Source: Winogradskyella helgolandensis | GTDB lineage: Bacteria; Bacteroidota; Bacteroidia; Flavobacteriales; Flavobacteriaceae | DNA length: 64,000 nt | Direction of reading: 5' to 3' | NCBI RefSeq assembly: GCF_013404085.1 | Contig: NZ_JABFHO010000002.1 | Span: forward strand, 124,001 to 188,000 | Program-made: the position numbers and the translations under genes | Notes under the pieces: generated by a model | What the model was told of the DNA's origin: nothing | Database searches by the model: none | What the model saw: only the letters and a program-made list of their open reading frames with translations | Part shown: positions 26,689-35,738 of the stretch, in pieces | Numbering within the stretch: position 1 is the stretch's first letter | How the letters are laid out: every line of letters begins with the position of its first letter

Positions 26689-27195
26689 TTAATCAAATTT
26701 TAACACGCAAGTGTCATTCTCTGGCACTTGTAAAAAGCTCTGATTCTTTCCAAGAAGTTTTAACCTCACTATATTTTGTTGGTTAGAAAAGACATCGAAT
26801 AAAATTTGATTGGTAACCTCTATGGACTTAATATTTGAAACATTTTCTATTTCTAAATAGCAATATGTAATATCATCTTTATATTCCTTTCCTATAAATT
26901 TGAAGTTAACATCTTGTCCATTTACAATAATTTTCAATTTATCAGATAGATACCTATTCATATAGGTTTCAACCGTTTCTGACTCATCTTCCACGGCAAG
27001 TGTTATCGCTTCATCATAACGTTTACGAAGTAACGTTTCAAAATCATCAATAAAAATTTGACTTATGATTTGAAGAGATTGTTGTTCCTCTGCATATTCT
27101 ATTTCTGTTACACTAACGTAATATTCATGTGATGAAGAATTGGAAATTAAAAATGGAAGTGTAAAAAAGAGGATTAAAAAATATAGTGGTTTCAT
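26689..27195 (-). CDS. DUF6702 family exported protein
   Basis: A 168-residue protein with signal peptide (1-22), then HEYYVSVTEIEY and a beta-rich domain ending in an acidic LKFD. I recognise it as the Bacteroidota DUF6702 family, commonly located next to an M1 peptidase gene, as here. No enzymatic motif is seen. It may assist or be processed with the peptidase; this is inference from neighbourhood only. Confidence 0.8.
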   Translation of the reverse strand: MKPLYFLILFFTLPFLISNSSSHEYYVSVTEIEYAEEQQSLQIISQIFIDDFETLLRKRYDEAITLAVEDESETVETYMNRYLSDKLKIIVNGQDVNFKFIGKEYKDDITYCYLEIENVSNIKSIEVTNQILFDVFSNQQNIVRLKLLGKNQSFLQVPENDTCVLKFD

Positions 27196-27242
27196 AGTTT
27201 GTTTTTCACTTGTATTATGCGTCTACAAAACGCATTCCAAAA

Positions 27243-28040
27243 TTAGTCTTTAGTTTGTGATTTTCTATTTTCTTGATACACTTTTAGCTTTGCTTGCAAA
27301 AATTCCAATAGTGCAATATCATTATTCTGATTACAAAACTCTAAAAATTCATCGTCTTCTTGACAAAATAAAAAATACTCAGTCCGTAGATTTTCTGCTA
27401 AAGAATCATTTTCGAAAATAAAAGATTCATAATTTGCTTTTAATCCCTGAATGCAACGTTCTCTATCATCTAATTCTACAATGGCTTTTAATTTTTTAGT
27501 TCTACCACTGATTGTATTTAGTAGCTTATAAAAATTCACACTAAAACCAAGACCGACGCTGCCCCAAGAACCACCATCTGCATCATATAACTTTCTTTCA
27601 TTTTGTGTTAATGGTTTTCCTTTATAGCCAGGAATCCCTAAATCATAAAAATTAATTTCGGGTTTGGCATCTGAATTTTGAAGATCGGATTCTAAGCTTC
27701 CGGTTAAAATTTTACCAACAATGACTTCATTTAATTCGCTTACATTTTCAATCATCTGAACATATAACTCACCCAATTGAATCACTGCATCAGAAACTAC
27801 AACCTCTTGTGTTTGATATTTTACTCCAGAAATAACCAAAGTATCTAAGGCTTTAGCTGGGATAACAAAACTTCCATCTTCTTCAGAAATAGTATATTTT
27901 GCTGCTGTTTTATTTTGAATATGAAGTCCTTCAACCTCATCGTTTGCAATAAGTTGACCTTTGAGATCTTTAGTTTGTGCCTGAAGACTACAACACATTA
28001 CAAAAACCAGAAGTAATGCTATGACTTTAATTGTCTTCAT
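27243..28040 (-). CDS. Secreted carboxypeptidase-like regulatory domain protein, tandem paralogue 1
   Basis: A 265-residue exported protein: signal peptide (1-21), beta-sandwich regulatory-like domain (about 23-110, with EDGSFVIPAKALDTLVISGVKY, where the second half binds the sandwich), and a C-terminal helical region with PINFYDLGIPG-like text (EINFYDLGIPG) and two conserved cysteines. The central DNA segment is nearly identical to that of the upstream paralogue while both flanks have diverged. Its start overlaps the upstream gene by 14 bases. Function unknown. Confidence 0.8.
   Translation of the reverse strand: MKTIKVIALLLVFVMCCSLQAQTKDLKGQLIANDEVEGLHIQNKTAAKYTISEEDGSFVIPAKALDTLVISGVKYQTQEVVVSDAVIQLGELYVQMIENVSELNEVIVGKILTGSLESDLQNSDAKPEINFYDLGIPGYKGKPLTQNERKLYDADGGSWGSVGLGFSVNFYKLLNTISGRTKKLKAIVELDDRERCIQGLKANYESFIFENDSLAENLRTEYFLFCQEDDEFLEFCNQNNDIALLEFLQAKLKVYQENRKSQTKD
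27691..27940 (-). repeat. Near-identical DNA block shared with 28472-28721 (copy 1)
   Basis: About 250 bases align to 28472-28721 at a constant offset of 781 with no indel and only scattered substitutions, whereas sequence on both sides is strongly diverged. Confidence 0.8.
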
Positions 28041-28821
28041 TTAATTGTATTTTAAAAATCTTTAATTTCTCTAAAAGAAAACTCACCTTCTGTATTTGAT
28101 TTTCGTGTTCACAGATGGATGAGAACTGATTATCTTCTAAGCAAAATTGAAAAAATTCTTCCTTGTGATTATCAGAAATTGAAACGGCATCAAAAATGGC
28201 ACTCGCATATTCTGATTTTAATTGATTGATGCATTTTTCATCCGATTCTCGTTTAACTCGCTCTTTATAGTCTTTGGTATCTCCGTTAATTCGATTCAAT
28301 ATTTTGTGGACGTTTATTGATATTCCTATACCGTAGTAATACACAAACTTTCCGTGATCCGCGTCATGCAAACGCTGTTCGCTTTGCGTTGGAGGAAGAT
28401 CTGTGGAACCTGGAATTCCTAAATCATAAAAATTAATTTGTGGTGCAATTTTTAAATTTTCCAAATCAGATTCTAAGCTTCCGGTTAAGATTTTACCAAC
28501 AATGACTTCATTTAATTCGCTTACATTCTCAATCATCTGAACATATAACTCACCCAATTGTATCACTGCATAAGAAACTACAACTTCTTGTGTTTGATAT
28601 TTTACTCCAGAAATAACCAAAGTATCTAAGGCTTTAGCTGGAATAACAAAACTTCCATCTTCATTAGAAATGGTATATTTTGTCGCTGTTTTGTTTTGAA
28701 TATGAAGCCCATCAACCTCATCCTCAGCAATTAACTTCCCGTTTAATTCGGTTCGTTGAGCGTTAACAAAAAGCACGCTAAAAAAGGCAGAGACAGCAAA
28801 AAGGATTTTACTCTTTTTCAC
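28027..28821 (-). CDS. Secreted carboxypeptidase-like regulatory domain protein, tandem paralogue 2
   Basis: A 264-residue paralogue of the downstream gene with the same architecture: signal peptide (1-21, FVNA), regulatory-like sandwich with near-identical residues 30-118, then QINFYDLGIPG and a diverged helical tail with three cysteines. GTG start at 28821 overlaps the upstream paralogue by 14 bases, the same overlap as at its own 3' end, so the three genes are a tightly coupled operon. Function unknown. Confidence 0.8.
   Translation of the reverse strand: MKKSKILFAVSAFFSVLFVNAQRTELNGKLIAEDEVDGLHIQNKTATKYTISNEDGSFVIPAKALDTLVISGVKYQTQEVVVSYAVIQLGELYVQMIENVSELNEVIVGKILTGSLESDLENLKIAPQINFYDLGIPGSTDLPPTQSEQRLHDADHGKFVYYYGIGISINVHKILNRINGDTKDYKERVKRESDEKCINQLKSEYASAIFDAVSISDNHKEEFFQFCLEDNQFSSICEHENQIQKVSFLLEKLKIFKIQLNEDN
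28472..28721 (-). repeat. Near-identical DNA block shared with 27691-27940 (copy 2)
   Basis: Partner of the block in paralogue 1; it encodes the regulatory-like sandwich and the linker ending TGSLESDLE. Confidence 0.8.
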
Positions 28822-29626
28822 TGGTGTCTTTTAAAAACGTTTTACTCAATTGAGAAATACGCTCTAAAAGTTGCATTTCATTATTCTCTTCAAACAAACT
28901 CTCCTCTACACCTTCTTTCTCAACATAGTCAATAAATGCTTCGACTTTATCTAAAGGGATTTCAAAATTATTATGGATATAATTAACACTATAAGCATCT
29001 AAAGCTTGCTTAAAAGGAGTTTGCTTTAATTGCTTTTCTTTTTCGGTTTTAAACTTAATTCTATCCGTATTAACCACTTGGCTAATTAAAAATCCGGCTA
29101 CATTAACCAAATTGATCATATTATCCATGCGCGGATTGTACTCATTAAACGCCAAATTATCGGCTTTAGTTTTGTAATCTGCAGAGAACTCAAAATCTTC
29201 AATATTATCTAATCCAAAATAAACATCATCCAAACTGACATTATAGGTTCTAACATTTTCTAAATCTGCACCCAAGTTTCCGGTGAGATCAAAAGGCAAT
29301 AAAACAACCTCATCTAATTTATTGACGTCCTCTACAAGAATAACTGTTAATCGTTTTGAGGTCATCACTTTATCTGTAATTGTAACCGTAAAATCTTTAA
29401 ATTGAAGTGCTCCAAATTCAATAACATCATTAAGTGCTACTTTGATTTCAAAATTTCCATCTGCGTCTGTGTAGGTGCCTTTATTGGAAGACGAATTAAA
29501 AACCGCTACTCCTTCTTTATCATCAGAGGAAACCACGATTCTACCATTTACGGTAATTCTATCAATATCTTGACTAAAGGTTGTTAATGTGGTAACTAAG
29601 AATAATAAGAGTAGTATTTTTTTCAT
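28808..29626 (-). CDS. Secreted carboxypeptidase-like regulatory domain protein, tandem paralogue 3
   Basis: A 272-residue first gene of the three-gene operon: signal peptide (1-18, TFSQ), then a sandwich domain (VNGRIVVSSDDKEGVAVFNSSSNKG, DADGNFEIKV) and a helical C-terminal half ending in a lysine/glutamate tail. It shares fold and layout with the two downstream genes but little close sequence (only the TGxLxxDLEN linker stands out), so it is an older duplicate. Function unknown. Confidence 0.78.
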   Translation of the reverse strand: MKKILLLLFLVTTLTTFSQDIDRITVNGRIVVSSDDKEGVAVFNSSSNKGTYTDADGNFEIKVALNDVIEFGALQFKDFTVTITDKVMTSKRLTVILVEDVNKLDEVVLLPFDLTGNLGADLENVRTYNVSLDDVYFGLDNIEDFEFSADYKTKADNLAFNEYNPRMDNMINLVNVAGFLISQVVNTDRIKFKTEKEKQLKQTPFKQALDAYSVNYIHNNFEIPLDKVEAFIDYVEKEGVEESLFEENNEMQLLERISQLSKTFLKDTSEKE

Positions 29627-29939
29627 GTGTTGGATTTAATTTTGGTTCTTGTACTAAATTTCGGTTATATTCTTCAATTCTCATAGGATTATGCTCGTAA
29701 ATGTTTGTTAAATGATAAAATAGCACAATGAACTTAACTTTTTCTTTTGCCTACAAATTTTCCATTTTGAACTCTAATTTCGCTCTTTATTTATAAACGT
29801 AAACCTACTATGTTGACAAAAAAACACCTTTATTACAGTCCAAAAGCTAAACTTTTCGACTTAAAACAAAAAGTCAAGATGAGTTCGTTTAAAAAAGATT
29901 GACTTTCTTTGTAAAACTGTATAACTAAATTATTGCATT
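29627..29939. other. 313-base divergent intergenic region without a gene
   Basis: Lies between the three-paralogue operon and pepE, which diverge. It is AT-rich, with no open frame of note, no convincing TAnnTTTG element and only a weak GACTT / AAGTC hairpin near 29860. Confidence 0.5.
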
Positions 29940-30647
29940 TTGAAATCAATTATAATTGCAAGTACGTCTACCATTCATGGTAGCGGTTATTTGGAGTATT
30001 TATTAGACGAATTAGAAATTCATTTTAAATCTTCAAATGAAATTTTATTTATTCCATACGCTAGGCCTGGAGGTATTTCGCAAGATGATTATACAAAAAC
30101 AGCATCTAAAGCTTTTTCTAAAATAGGAAAAACAGTAAAAGGCATTCACGAATTTAACAATGCTGAAGAAGCCATTCAAAATGCCCAAGGTATTTTTGTT
30201 GGTGGCGGTAATACTTTTGTTTTAGTGTCTCAATTGTACAAAAACAAGGTTTTGAAACCTATAAAAGATGCTATAAATAATGGCACACCATATTTAGGCA
30301 CAAGTGCAGGAAGTAATATTTGTGGCTTAACTATGAATACTACTAATGATATGCCAATAGTATATCCACCGAGTTTTAAAACCTTAGGGTTAGTGCCATT
30401 TAATATTAATCCGCATTACCTAGACCCAATAGAAGGCAGTACGCATATGGGAGAAACTAGAGAAACACGGATAAAGGAATTTCACGCGTATAATAGTCAG
30501 CCTGTAATTGGTTTACGAGAAGGAAGTTGGATTGCTATTAGTGGCAATACTCTCACTTTAAAAGGCACTTTAGATGCTCGGGTTTTTGAGTATAACAAAG
30601 AGCCTTATGAAATTACAACTCATTCAGATTTAGGTTTTTTAAAATAG
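29940..30647 (+). CDS. pepE: Dipeptidase E (peptidase S51)
   Basis: Cytosolic serine peptidase cleaving Asp-X dipeptides. Nucleophile Ser122 in GTSAGSN, His159 in NINPHYLD and Glu194 in GLREGSW complete the expected catalytic set; 235 residues. Translation starts at TTG (29940); the resulting MKSIIIASTSTIHGSGYLEYL matches family N-termini well, and no nearby ATG exists. Monogenic, ending at a bidirectional terminator shared with the ankyrin-repeat gene. Confidence 0.93.
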   Translation: MKSIIIASTSTIHGSGYLEYLLDELEIHFKSSNEILFIPYARPGGISQDDYTKTASKAFSKIGKTVKGIHEFNNAEEAIQNAQGIFVGGGNTFVLVSQLYKNKVLKPIKDAINNGTPYLGTSAGSNICGLTMNTTNDMPIVYPPSFKTLGLVPFNINPHYLDPIEGSTHMGETRETRIKEFHAYNSQPVIGLREGSWIAISGNTLTLKGTLDARVFEYNKEPYEITTHSDLGFLK

Positions 30648-30706
30648 GTTTAAGCCCTATTCATGTGCCATAATTTAAAAGATAAAAACAAGATATTTAT
30701 AGACAC

Positions 30707-30733
30707 AAAAAAGCGTCCTTTGGACGCTTTTTT
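30707..30733. terminator. Bidirectional intrinsic terminator
   Basis: Stem AAAAAAGCGTCC / GGACGCTTTTTT with loop TTT between the convergent pepE and ankyrin-repeat genes; U-tract on both strands. Confidence 0.9.
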
Positions 30734-30763
30734 CAACTAACTAACTCAAATAATTGCCTACTC

Positions 30764-31159
30764 CTAGACATCTTTGTTTTTAAATCGTTTCAGAAATAAT
30801 TCTGCTTCAGTGGCTTTAGAAATTTGCGCATGATTTAATGCTGTATTACCTAAATCACAGGGTTCGTGAATTTTAGAACCTGCAGTAATTAACGCTTTAA
30901 TAATTTCTACACGATTATATTTTGCGGCATAGTGAATTGGCATCATACCATTTGACTTTGCATTTACATCTGCTCCAGCTTTTATAAGCCTATTAACTTC
31001 TTCAAAGTTTCCAGTAGCAACAGCTTTACACAAAGGACTGACTTCAATTGTTGCTACACTTACTTCATTTAATTCTGAAGTTAAAAGATTATTGGATGCA
31101 TTTACATTTGACATTGAGAAGCCTAATGCTAAGGCTAATACGATTACTGATTTTTTCAT
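30764..31159 (-). CDS. Exported ankyrin-repeat protein
   Basis: A 131-residue protein with signal peptide (1-21, NVNA) and about three ankyrin repeats: CKAVATGNFEEVNRLIKAGADV, a second with MPIHYAAKYNRVEIIKALI, and a partial third, NTALNHAQ. Probably a periplasmic protein-protein interaction module; partner unknown. The 264 bases upstream hold no gene; they separate it from the divergent gpmI promoter. Confidence 0.85.
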   Translation of the reverse strand: MKKSVIVLALALGFSMSNVNASNNLLTSELNEVSVATIEVSPLCKAVATGNFEEVNRLIKAGADVNAKSNGMMPIHYAAKYNRVEIIKALITAGSKIHEPCDLGNTALNHAQISKATEAELFLKRFKNKDV

Positions 31160-31373
31160 GATGAAAGATTTTAAATTTAATTGATTGTTTTTTGATTATA
31201 CTAAATAGACGACATATCTCCTTAAGTGTTACACTAAAAAAATTTTTATAACATTTTTTTAACGATTTGAAAACAAATATGTTAACTCCATCACAAAACG
31301 TAAACAAAACATTACCAACTCTCTAGCCAAACTTAATTTAGAGATAATATTTTAAATTTTTTCGTCCTACAGA

Positions 31374-31404
31374 TTTGTTGTAGCGTTGTATAGTATTATC
31401 TTTG
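31374..31404 (+). promoter_or_regulatory. Promoter of gpmI (-33 and -7)
   Basis: TTTG (31374-31377), 19-base spacer, TATCTTTG (31397-31404); the clearest full Bacteroidota-type promoter in the window, 19 bases before the ATG at 31424. Confidence 0.75.
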
Positions 31405-31423
31405 ATACTCAAAACAATTAGAC

Positions 31424-32941
31424 ATGAACAAGAAGGTTATTTTAATGATTTTAGACGGTTGGGGAAAATCACCTGACCCTAAAGTTTCGGCTATAGACAA
31501 TGCACAAACTCCATTTATAGATTCTCTATACACTAAATATCCTAATGCCAGTCTAAGGACAGACGGACTCCATGTTGGCCTACCAGAAGGACAAATGGGA
31601 AATAGCGAAGTAGGACACATGAATTTGGGTGCTGGTCGTATTGTATATCAAGATTTAGTAAAGATTAACCTTGCTGTAGAAAATAATACACTTCGTGAAG
31701 AACCCGTTTTAAAAACAGCTTTTGAATATGCTAAAGCCAATAATAAAAATGTACATTTATTAGGTTTAGTTAGTGATGGTGGAGTTCATTCTCATATAAA
31801 TCATCTTTATGGCTTATTGAATGCCACTAACGATTACGGATTAGAAAACGTCTTTGTACATGCCTTTACAGATGGTAGAGATGTAGACCCAAAATCGGGA
31901 GCTGGTTTTATTTCAGATTTAGAAAAGCATCTTGATAAAACCTCCGGAAAACTAGCATCAGTAACGGGTCGTTACTATGCTATGGATAGAGATAAACGTT
32001 GGGAACGTGTAAAAATAGTTTATGATGCGTTAGTCAATGGAGAAGGTGAAAAAACTCAGAATGCAGTACAATCTATCCAAGATAATTATGACAAGGATGT
32101 TACAGACGAATTCATCAAACCTTTAATTGTTACAGACAATGATAATCAACCTGTAGCAACTATTAAAGACGATGATGTTGTTATCTTTTTCAATTTTAGA
32201 ACAGATAGAGGAAGACAATTGACGGAAGCATTAACTCAAACTGATTTTCATGAGTTTAATATGCATAAACTGAATCTTTACTATGTAACCATAACTAATT
32301 ACGACAATACGTTTAAGGGCATTAACGTTGTTTTCAATAAAGACAACCTAACAGAAACTCTAGGTGAAGTCTTAGAGAAACATCATAAAAAGCAAATTCG
32401 TATTGCTGAAACAGAGAAATATCCTCATGTCACTTTTTTCTTTTCAGGCGGACAAGAAAAACCATTTGAAGGTGAAACTCGAATTCTAAGAAACTCACCA
32501 AAAGTAGCGACTTACGATTTAAAACCAGAAATGAGTGTTTATGAATTAACAGATGCTTTAATTCCTGAACTTAAAAAAGGAGACGTTGATTTTGTATGCT
32601 TAAACTTTGCCAATGGAGATATGGTTGGCCATACAGGCGTTATGCAAGCAGCGATAGAAGCTTGTGAACACGTGGACAAATGCGTTAAAGAAGTTGTGAC
32701 TACAGCCTTAGAAAATGATTATACCACTATTTTAATTGCTGATCATGGTAACTGCGAAACCATGATAAATCCGGATGGTTCACCAAATACGGCGCACACG
32801 ACTAACCCTGTTCCAGTAATATTAATAGACAACGATTTAAAAACGATTAAGGATGGTGTTTTAGGAGATATCGCACCAACTATTTTAAAGTTAATTGGCG
32901 TACCGCAACCAAAAGCAATGACAAGAGAAAGCCTTGTATAA
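31424..32941 (+). CDS. gpmI: 2,3-bisphosphoglycerate-independent phosphoglycerate mutase
   Basis: Glycolytic/gluconeogenic enzyme interconverting 3- and 2-phosphoglycerate, manganese-dependent, cytosolic. 505 residues. Metal ligand Asp11 in ILDGWG, phosphoserine nucleophile Ser61 in MGNSEVGH, substrate region ALTDGRDxxP-like HAFTDGRDVDPKS, and C-terminal ADHGNCE and NTAHTTNPVP are all present. It has a strong promoter of its own; the HAD-type gene follows 48 bases later with a separate promoter. Confidence 0.97.
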   Translation: MNKKVILMILDGWGKSPDPKVSAIDNAQTPFIDSLYTKYPNASLRTDGLHVGLPEGQMGNSEVGHMNLGAGRIVYQDLVKINLAVENNTLREEPVLKTAFEYAKANNKNVHLLGLVSDGGVHSHINHLYGLLNATNDYGLENVFVHAFTDGRDVDPKSGAGFISDLEKHLDKTSGKLASVTGRYYAMDRDKRWERVKIVYDALVNGEGEKTQNAVQSIQDNYDKDVTDEFIKPLIVTDNDNQPVATIKDDDVVIFFNFRTDRGRQLTEALTQTDFHEFNMHKLNLYYVTITNYDNTFKGINVVFNKDNLTETLGEVLEKHHKKQIRIAETEKYPHVTFFFSGGQEKPFEGETRILRNSPKVATYDLKPEMSVYELTDALIPELKKGDVDFVCLNFANGDMVGHTGVMQAAIEACEHVDKCVKEVVTTALENDYTTILIADHGNCETMINPDGSPNTAHTTNPVPVILIDNDLKTIKDGVLGDIAPTILKLIGVPQPKAMTRESLV

Positions 32942-32963
32942 TTTTCTTATTATTGTAACTTTG
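32934..32963 (+). promoter_or_regulatory. Promoter of the BT0820-like gene
   Basis: TTG (32934-32936), 19-base spacer and TAACTTTG (32956-32963), 27 bases before the ATG at 32990. The -33 part overlaps the 3' end of gpmI. Confidence 0.55.
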
Positions 32964-32989
32964 CTCCAGACCCAGATACTTTAAATAGC

Positions 32990-33388
32990 ATGAATTTTCA
33001 AAACAGATTAATAATAGCCGTAGATTTTGATGGCACCATAGTAGATGATGCCTATCCGAAGATTGGAAAAACACGCATCTTTGCTTTTGAAACTTTAAAA
33101 CGACTCCAAGAAGATGGTCATCGTCTCATTTTATGGACGTATCGCTGTGGTGCTAAGCTAGATGAAGCTGTGCAATTTTGCAAAGACAATGGCATTGAGT
33201 TTTACGCTGTAAATGCTAGTTTTCCTGAAGAAAAATATGACTACAGCAGAAGTCGAAAAATCCATGCAGACCTCTTTATAGATGATAGAAATATAGGCGG
33301 TATTCTAGGTTGGGGAGAAGTATACCAAATCATCACTAATGAAGAACCAAACATTCCGCCAGCACCTAAAAAGTGGTGGAAGTTTTAA
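32990..33388 (+). CDS. HAD-superfamily phosphatase-like protein, BT0820 type
   Basis: A 132-residue minimal HAD protein. Motif I is AVDFDGTIVDD (nucleophile aspartate about residue 12), motif II ILWTYR, and the metal-binding motif LFIDDRNIGG. Cap domain is absent, as in the Bacteroides BT0820 structure family. Probable small-molecule phosphatase, substrate unknown. It converges on the CoA-transferase gene 10 bases away. Confidence 0.88.
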   Translation: MNFQNRLIIAVDFDGTIVDDAYPKIGKTRIFAFETLKRLQEDGHRLILWTYRCGAKLDEAVQFCKDNGIEFYAVNASFPEEKYDYSRSRKIHADLFIDDRNIGGILGWGEVYQIITNEEPNIPPAPKKWWKF

Positions 33389-33398
33389 ACCATATCAT

Positions 33399-34667
33399 TT
33401 ATTTTATCATATCAAAATACGCCTTATCGATAGCTTCCCGATGATCTGGATGCGCAATATCCACTAAAGCTTTTACTCTATTCTTAATCGTTTGGCCGTA
33501 TAGATTGGCAATACCATATTCTGTTACCACATATTGTACATGTGCTCTTGTGGTTACAACTCCTGCGCCTGGTTTTAATATTGGTACAATTCTGCTAATA
33601 CCATTTTTAGTTACTGATGGTAGTGCTATAATAGCTTTACCTCCCTGACTTAATGATGCTCCCCTTATAAAATCCATCTGACCACCAACTCCAGAATACA
33701 TATCAGAACCTATTGAATCTGCACAAACTTGACCCGTGAGATCGACTTCTATCGCAGAATTGATAGCCACCATCTTTGGATTTTGTTTAATATATGCTGG
33801 ATTATTAGTATAATTTGAAGCACGCATTTCTACAAACGGATTATCATCTACATAATCATATAAGCGTTTGGATCCCATTAAAAATGTAGATAAGGCACGC
33901 CCACGATTAATCTTTTTATAATTACCGTTAATCACATTATTCAGAATTAAATCAATAACTCCATCTGAAAACATTTCGGTATGCAAACCTAAATCTTTAT
34001 GATTCGTTAAGCGTGTTAAGACAGCATTTGGAATAGAACCAATACCCATTTGCAAAGTACTTCTATCTTCAATTAATCCGGCTACATAATCACCAATTTT
34101 ACTTTCAATAGCATTAGGTTCTGCCATTATATACGTAGGAATTTCCTCATCTGCCTCTACAAAATAATCAATTTCTGAGATATGTATAATACCTGCTCCA
34201 TGTGTTCTTGGCATTTGCGGATTTACTTGCGCAATCACTGTCTTCGCATTATCTATGGCTGCTAAAATGGCCTCAACAGAAACACCCAATGAACAATAGC
34301 CATGACGATCTGGTACAGATACATGAATCAATACCACATCCAGTTCTAAAACACGTTGTTGAAAAAGGCGCGGTAATTCACTTAAAAAAACTGGAGTGTA
34401 AGATCCGTTACCAGCTTTTATGGTGTGTCTTACATTTTTCCCTAAGAAAAAGGAATTAATATGAAAGCTGTCCTTTAATTCTGGATTGGCATAAGGTGCG
34501 ACTCCTTCTGTATGCAACTGACAAACTTCAACATTACGAAGTTCTTCATGTCTTGCTGATAATGCTTTCACAAGTGCTTGTGGTGCTGCCGCAGCTGCTT
34601 GGATATAGACACGATCATTAGATTTTACAACTTTTAAGGCGTCTTCTGCGGTAACCGTTTTATACAT
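33399..34667 (-). CDS. Acetyl-CoA hydrolase/CoA-transferase family protein
   Basis: A 422-residue family I CoA-transferase of the 4-hydroxybutyrate / succinate:acetate CoA-transferase type. The candidate catalytic Glu231 is in LHTEMFSDG; CoA-binding glycine loops are MGIGSIPNA and GVGGQMDF, and VTEYGIANL lies near the end. It transfers CoA between short carboxylates; which pair is used cannot be read from sequence. Monogenic on the minus strand, divergent from map across a 240-base gap. Confidence 0.9.
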   Translation of the reverse strand: MYKTVTAEDALKVVKSNDRVYIQAAAAAPQALVKALSARHEELRNVEVCQLHTEGVAPYANPELKDSFHINSFFLGKNVRHTIKAGNGSYTPVFLSELPRLFQQRVLELDVVLIHVSVPDRHGYCSLGVSVEAILAAIDNAKTVIAQVNPQMPRTHGAGIIHISEIDYFVEADEEIPTYIMAEPNAIESKIGDYVAGLIEDRSTLQMGIGSIPNAVLTRLTNHKDLGLHTEMFSDGVIDLILNNVINGNYKKINRGRALSTFLMGSKRLYDYVDDNPFVEMRASNYTNNPAYIKQNPKMVAINSAIEVDLTGQVCADSIGSDMYSGVGGQMDFIRGASLSQGGKAIIALPSVTKNGISRIVPILKPGAGVVTTRAHVQYVVTEYGIANLYGQTIKNRVKALVDIAHPDHREAIDKAYFDMIK

Positions 34668-34880
34668 AATTAATCCATTTTAGATTGCAAATTTAGAGTA
34701 AAGCTATTACTTAAGAACTGTTATATATCATGTTTTGAAATAGTCATCGGTCAACACGTATTGCTTACAATTTTAATTCTATAGTACTTTATTTATCCTA
34801 AGGACTACTATTCAGTTAGCTGTGACGTAAATAATATTCATTTTCTTTGGTAGTAATTTTAATCAAGAAATGGTATTACC

Positions 34881-34888
34881 TATCTTTG
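34881..34888 (+). promoter_or_regulatory. -7 promoter element of map
   Basis: TATCTTTG, 19 bases before the ATG at 34908. A TTTG at 34846 is too distant (31 bases) to be a normal -33 element. Confidence 0.5.
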
Positions 34889-34907
34889 CCGCTCAATATT
34901 TTGAATC

Positions 34908-35726
34908 ATGATTATAGTAAAAACAGCAGAAGAGATTGAATTAATGCGTCAAAGCGCACTTATCGTATCTAAAACTTTAGGTATGTTGGCTAAAGAAACA
35001 AAGGAAGGTGTAACAACCAATCATTTGGATGCCATCGCAGAAGAGTTTATTAGAGACCATGGTGCTTTACCTGGTTTTAAAGGCCTTTACGATTGTCCTT
35101 CAACATTACTTTGTAGTGTTAATGAAGCTGTAGTTCATGGTTTACCAACAGATATTCCATTAAAAGATGGTGATATTGTGTCTATAGATTGTGGTTCATT
35201 TATGAATGGCTTTTATGGCGATCACGCGTATACGTTTGAAATTGGAAATGTTGCTGAAGAGACTAAGAAACTCATTCAGATTACTAAAGAATCACTTTAC
35301 AAAGGTATTGAGCAATTAAAAATTGGCAATCGTGTTGGTGATGTCGGTTATGCTATTCAGAAATATACCGAAGACCAAGGGTACGGTGTTGTTAGAGAAT
35401 TGGTAGGACATGGTTTAGGAAGAAAAATGCACGAAGATCCTGAAATGCCTAACTACGGAAAACGTGGCCGTGGTAAGAAATTTATTGAAGGTATGGTTGT
35501 TGCCATTGAACCAATGATCAATTTAGGAACGCATAAAGTCAAACAATTGAGTGATGGTTGGACGATTGTAACACAAGATGGAAAACCAAGTGTACACTTT
35601 GAACACGATGTTGCTATTGTAGATGGGAAACCAGAAATACTTTCTACATTTGCGTATGTACATGAGGCTTTGGGTATTACTTCAGATGAAGAAGATGCTT
35701 TTAGACAGAAGGCACTTGTTTTATAG
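34908..35726 (+). CDS. map: Type I methionine aminopeptidase
   Basis: Removes the initiator methionine from nascent proteins. The five metal ligands lie in SIDCGSFMNGFYGDHAY (two Asp), GHGLGRKMHEDP (His), AIEPMI (Glu) and HFEHDVAI (Glu). 272 residues, a little longer than the E. coli enzyme because of a C-terminal extension (IVDGKPEILSTFAY onward). It has its own -7 element; the downstream DUF6090 gene begins 12 bases after its stop, so they are likely co-transcribed. Confidence 0.96.
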   Translation: MIIVKTAEEIELMRQSALIVSKTLGMLAKETKEGVTTNHLDAIAEEFIRDHGALPGFKGLYDCPSTLLCSVNEAVVHGLPTDIPLKDGDIVSIDCGSFMNGFYGDHAYTFEIGNVAEETKKLIQITKESLYKGIEQLKIGNRVGDVGYAIQKYTEDQGYGVVRELVGHGLGRKMHEDPEMPNYGKRGRGKKFIEGMVVAIEPMINLGTHKVKQLSDGWTIVTQDGKPSVHFEHDVAIVDGKPEILSTFAYVHEALGITSDEEDAFRQKALVL

Positions 35727-35738
35727 TTATATTTGGTG

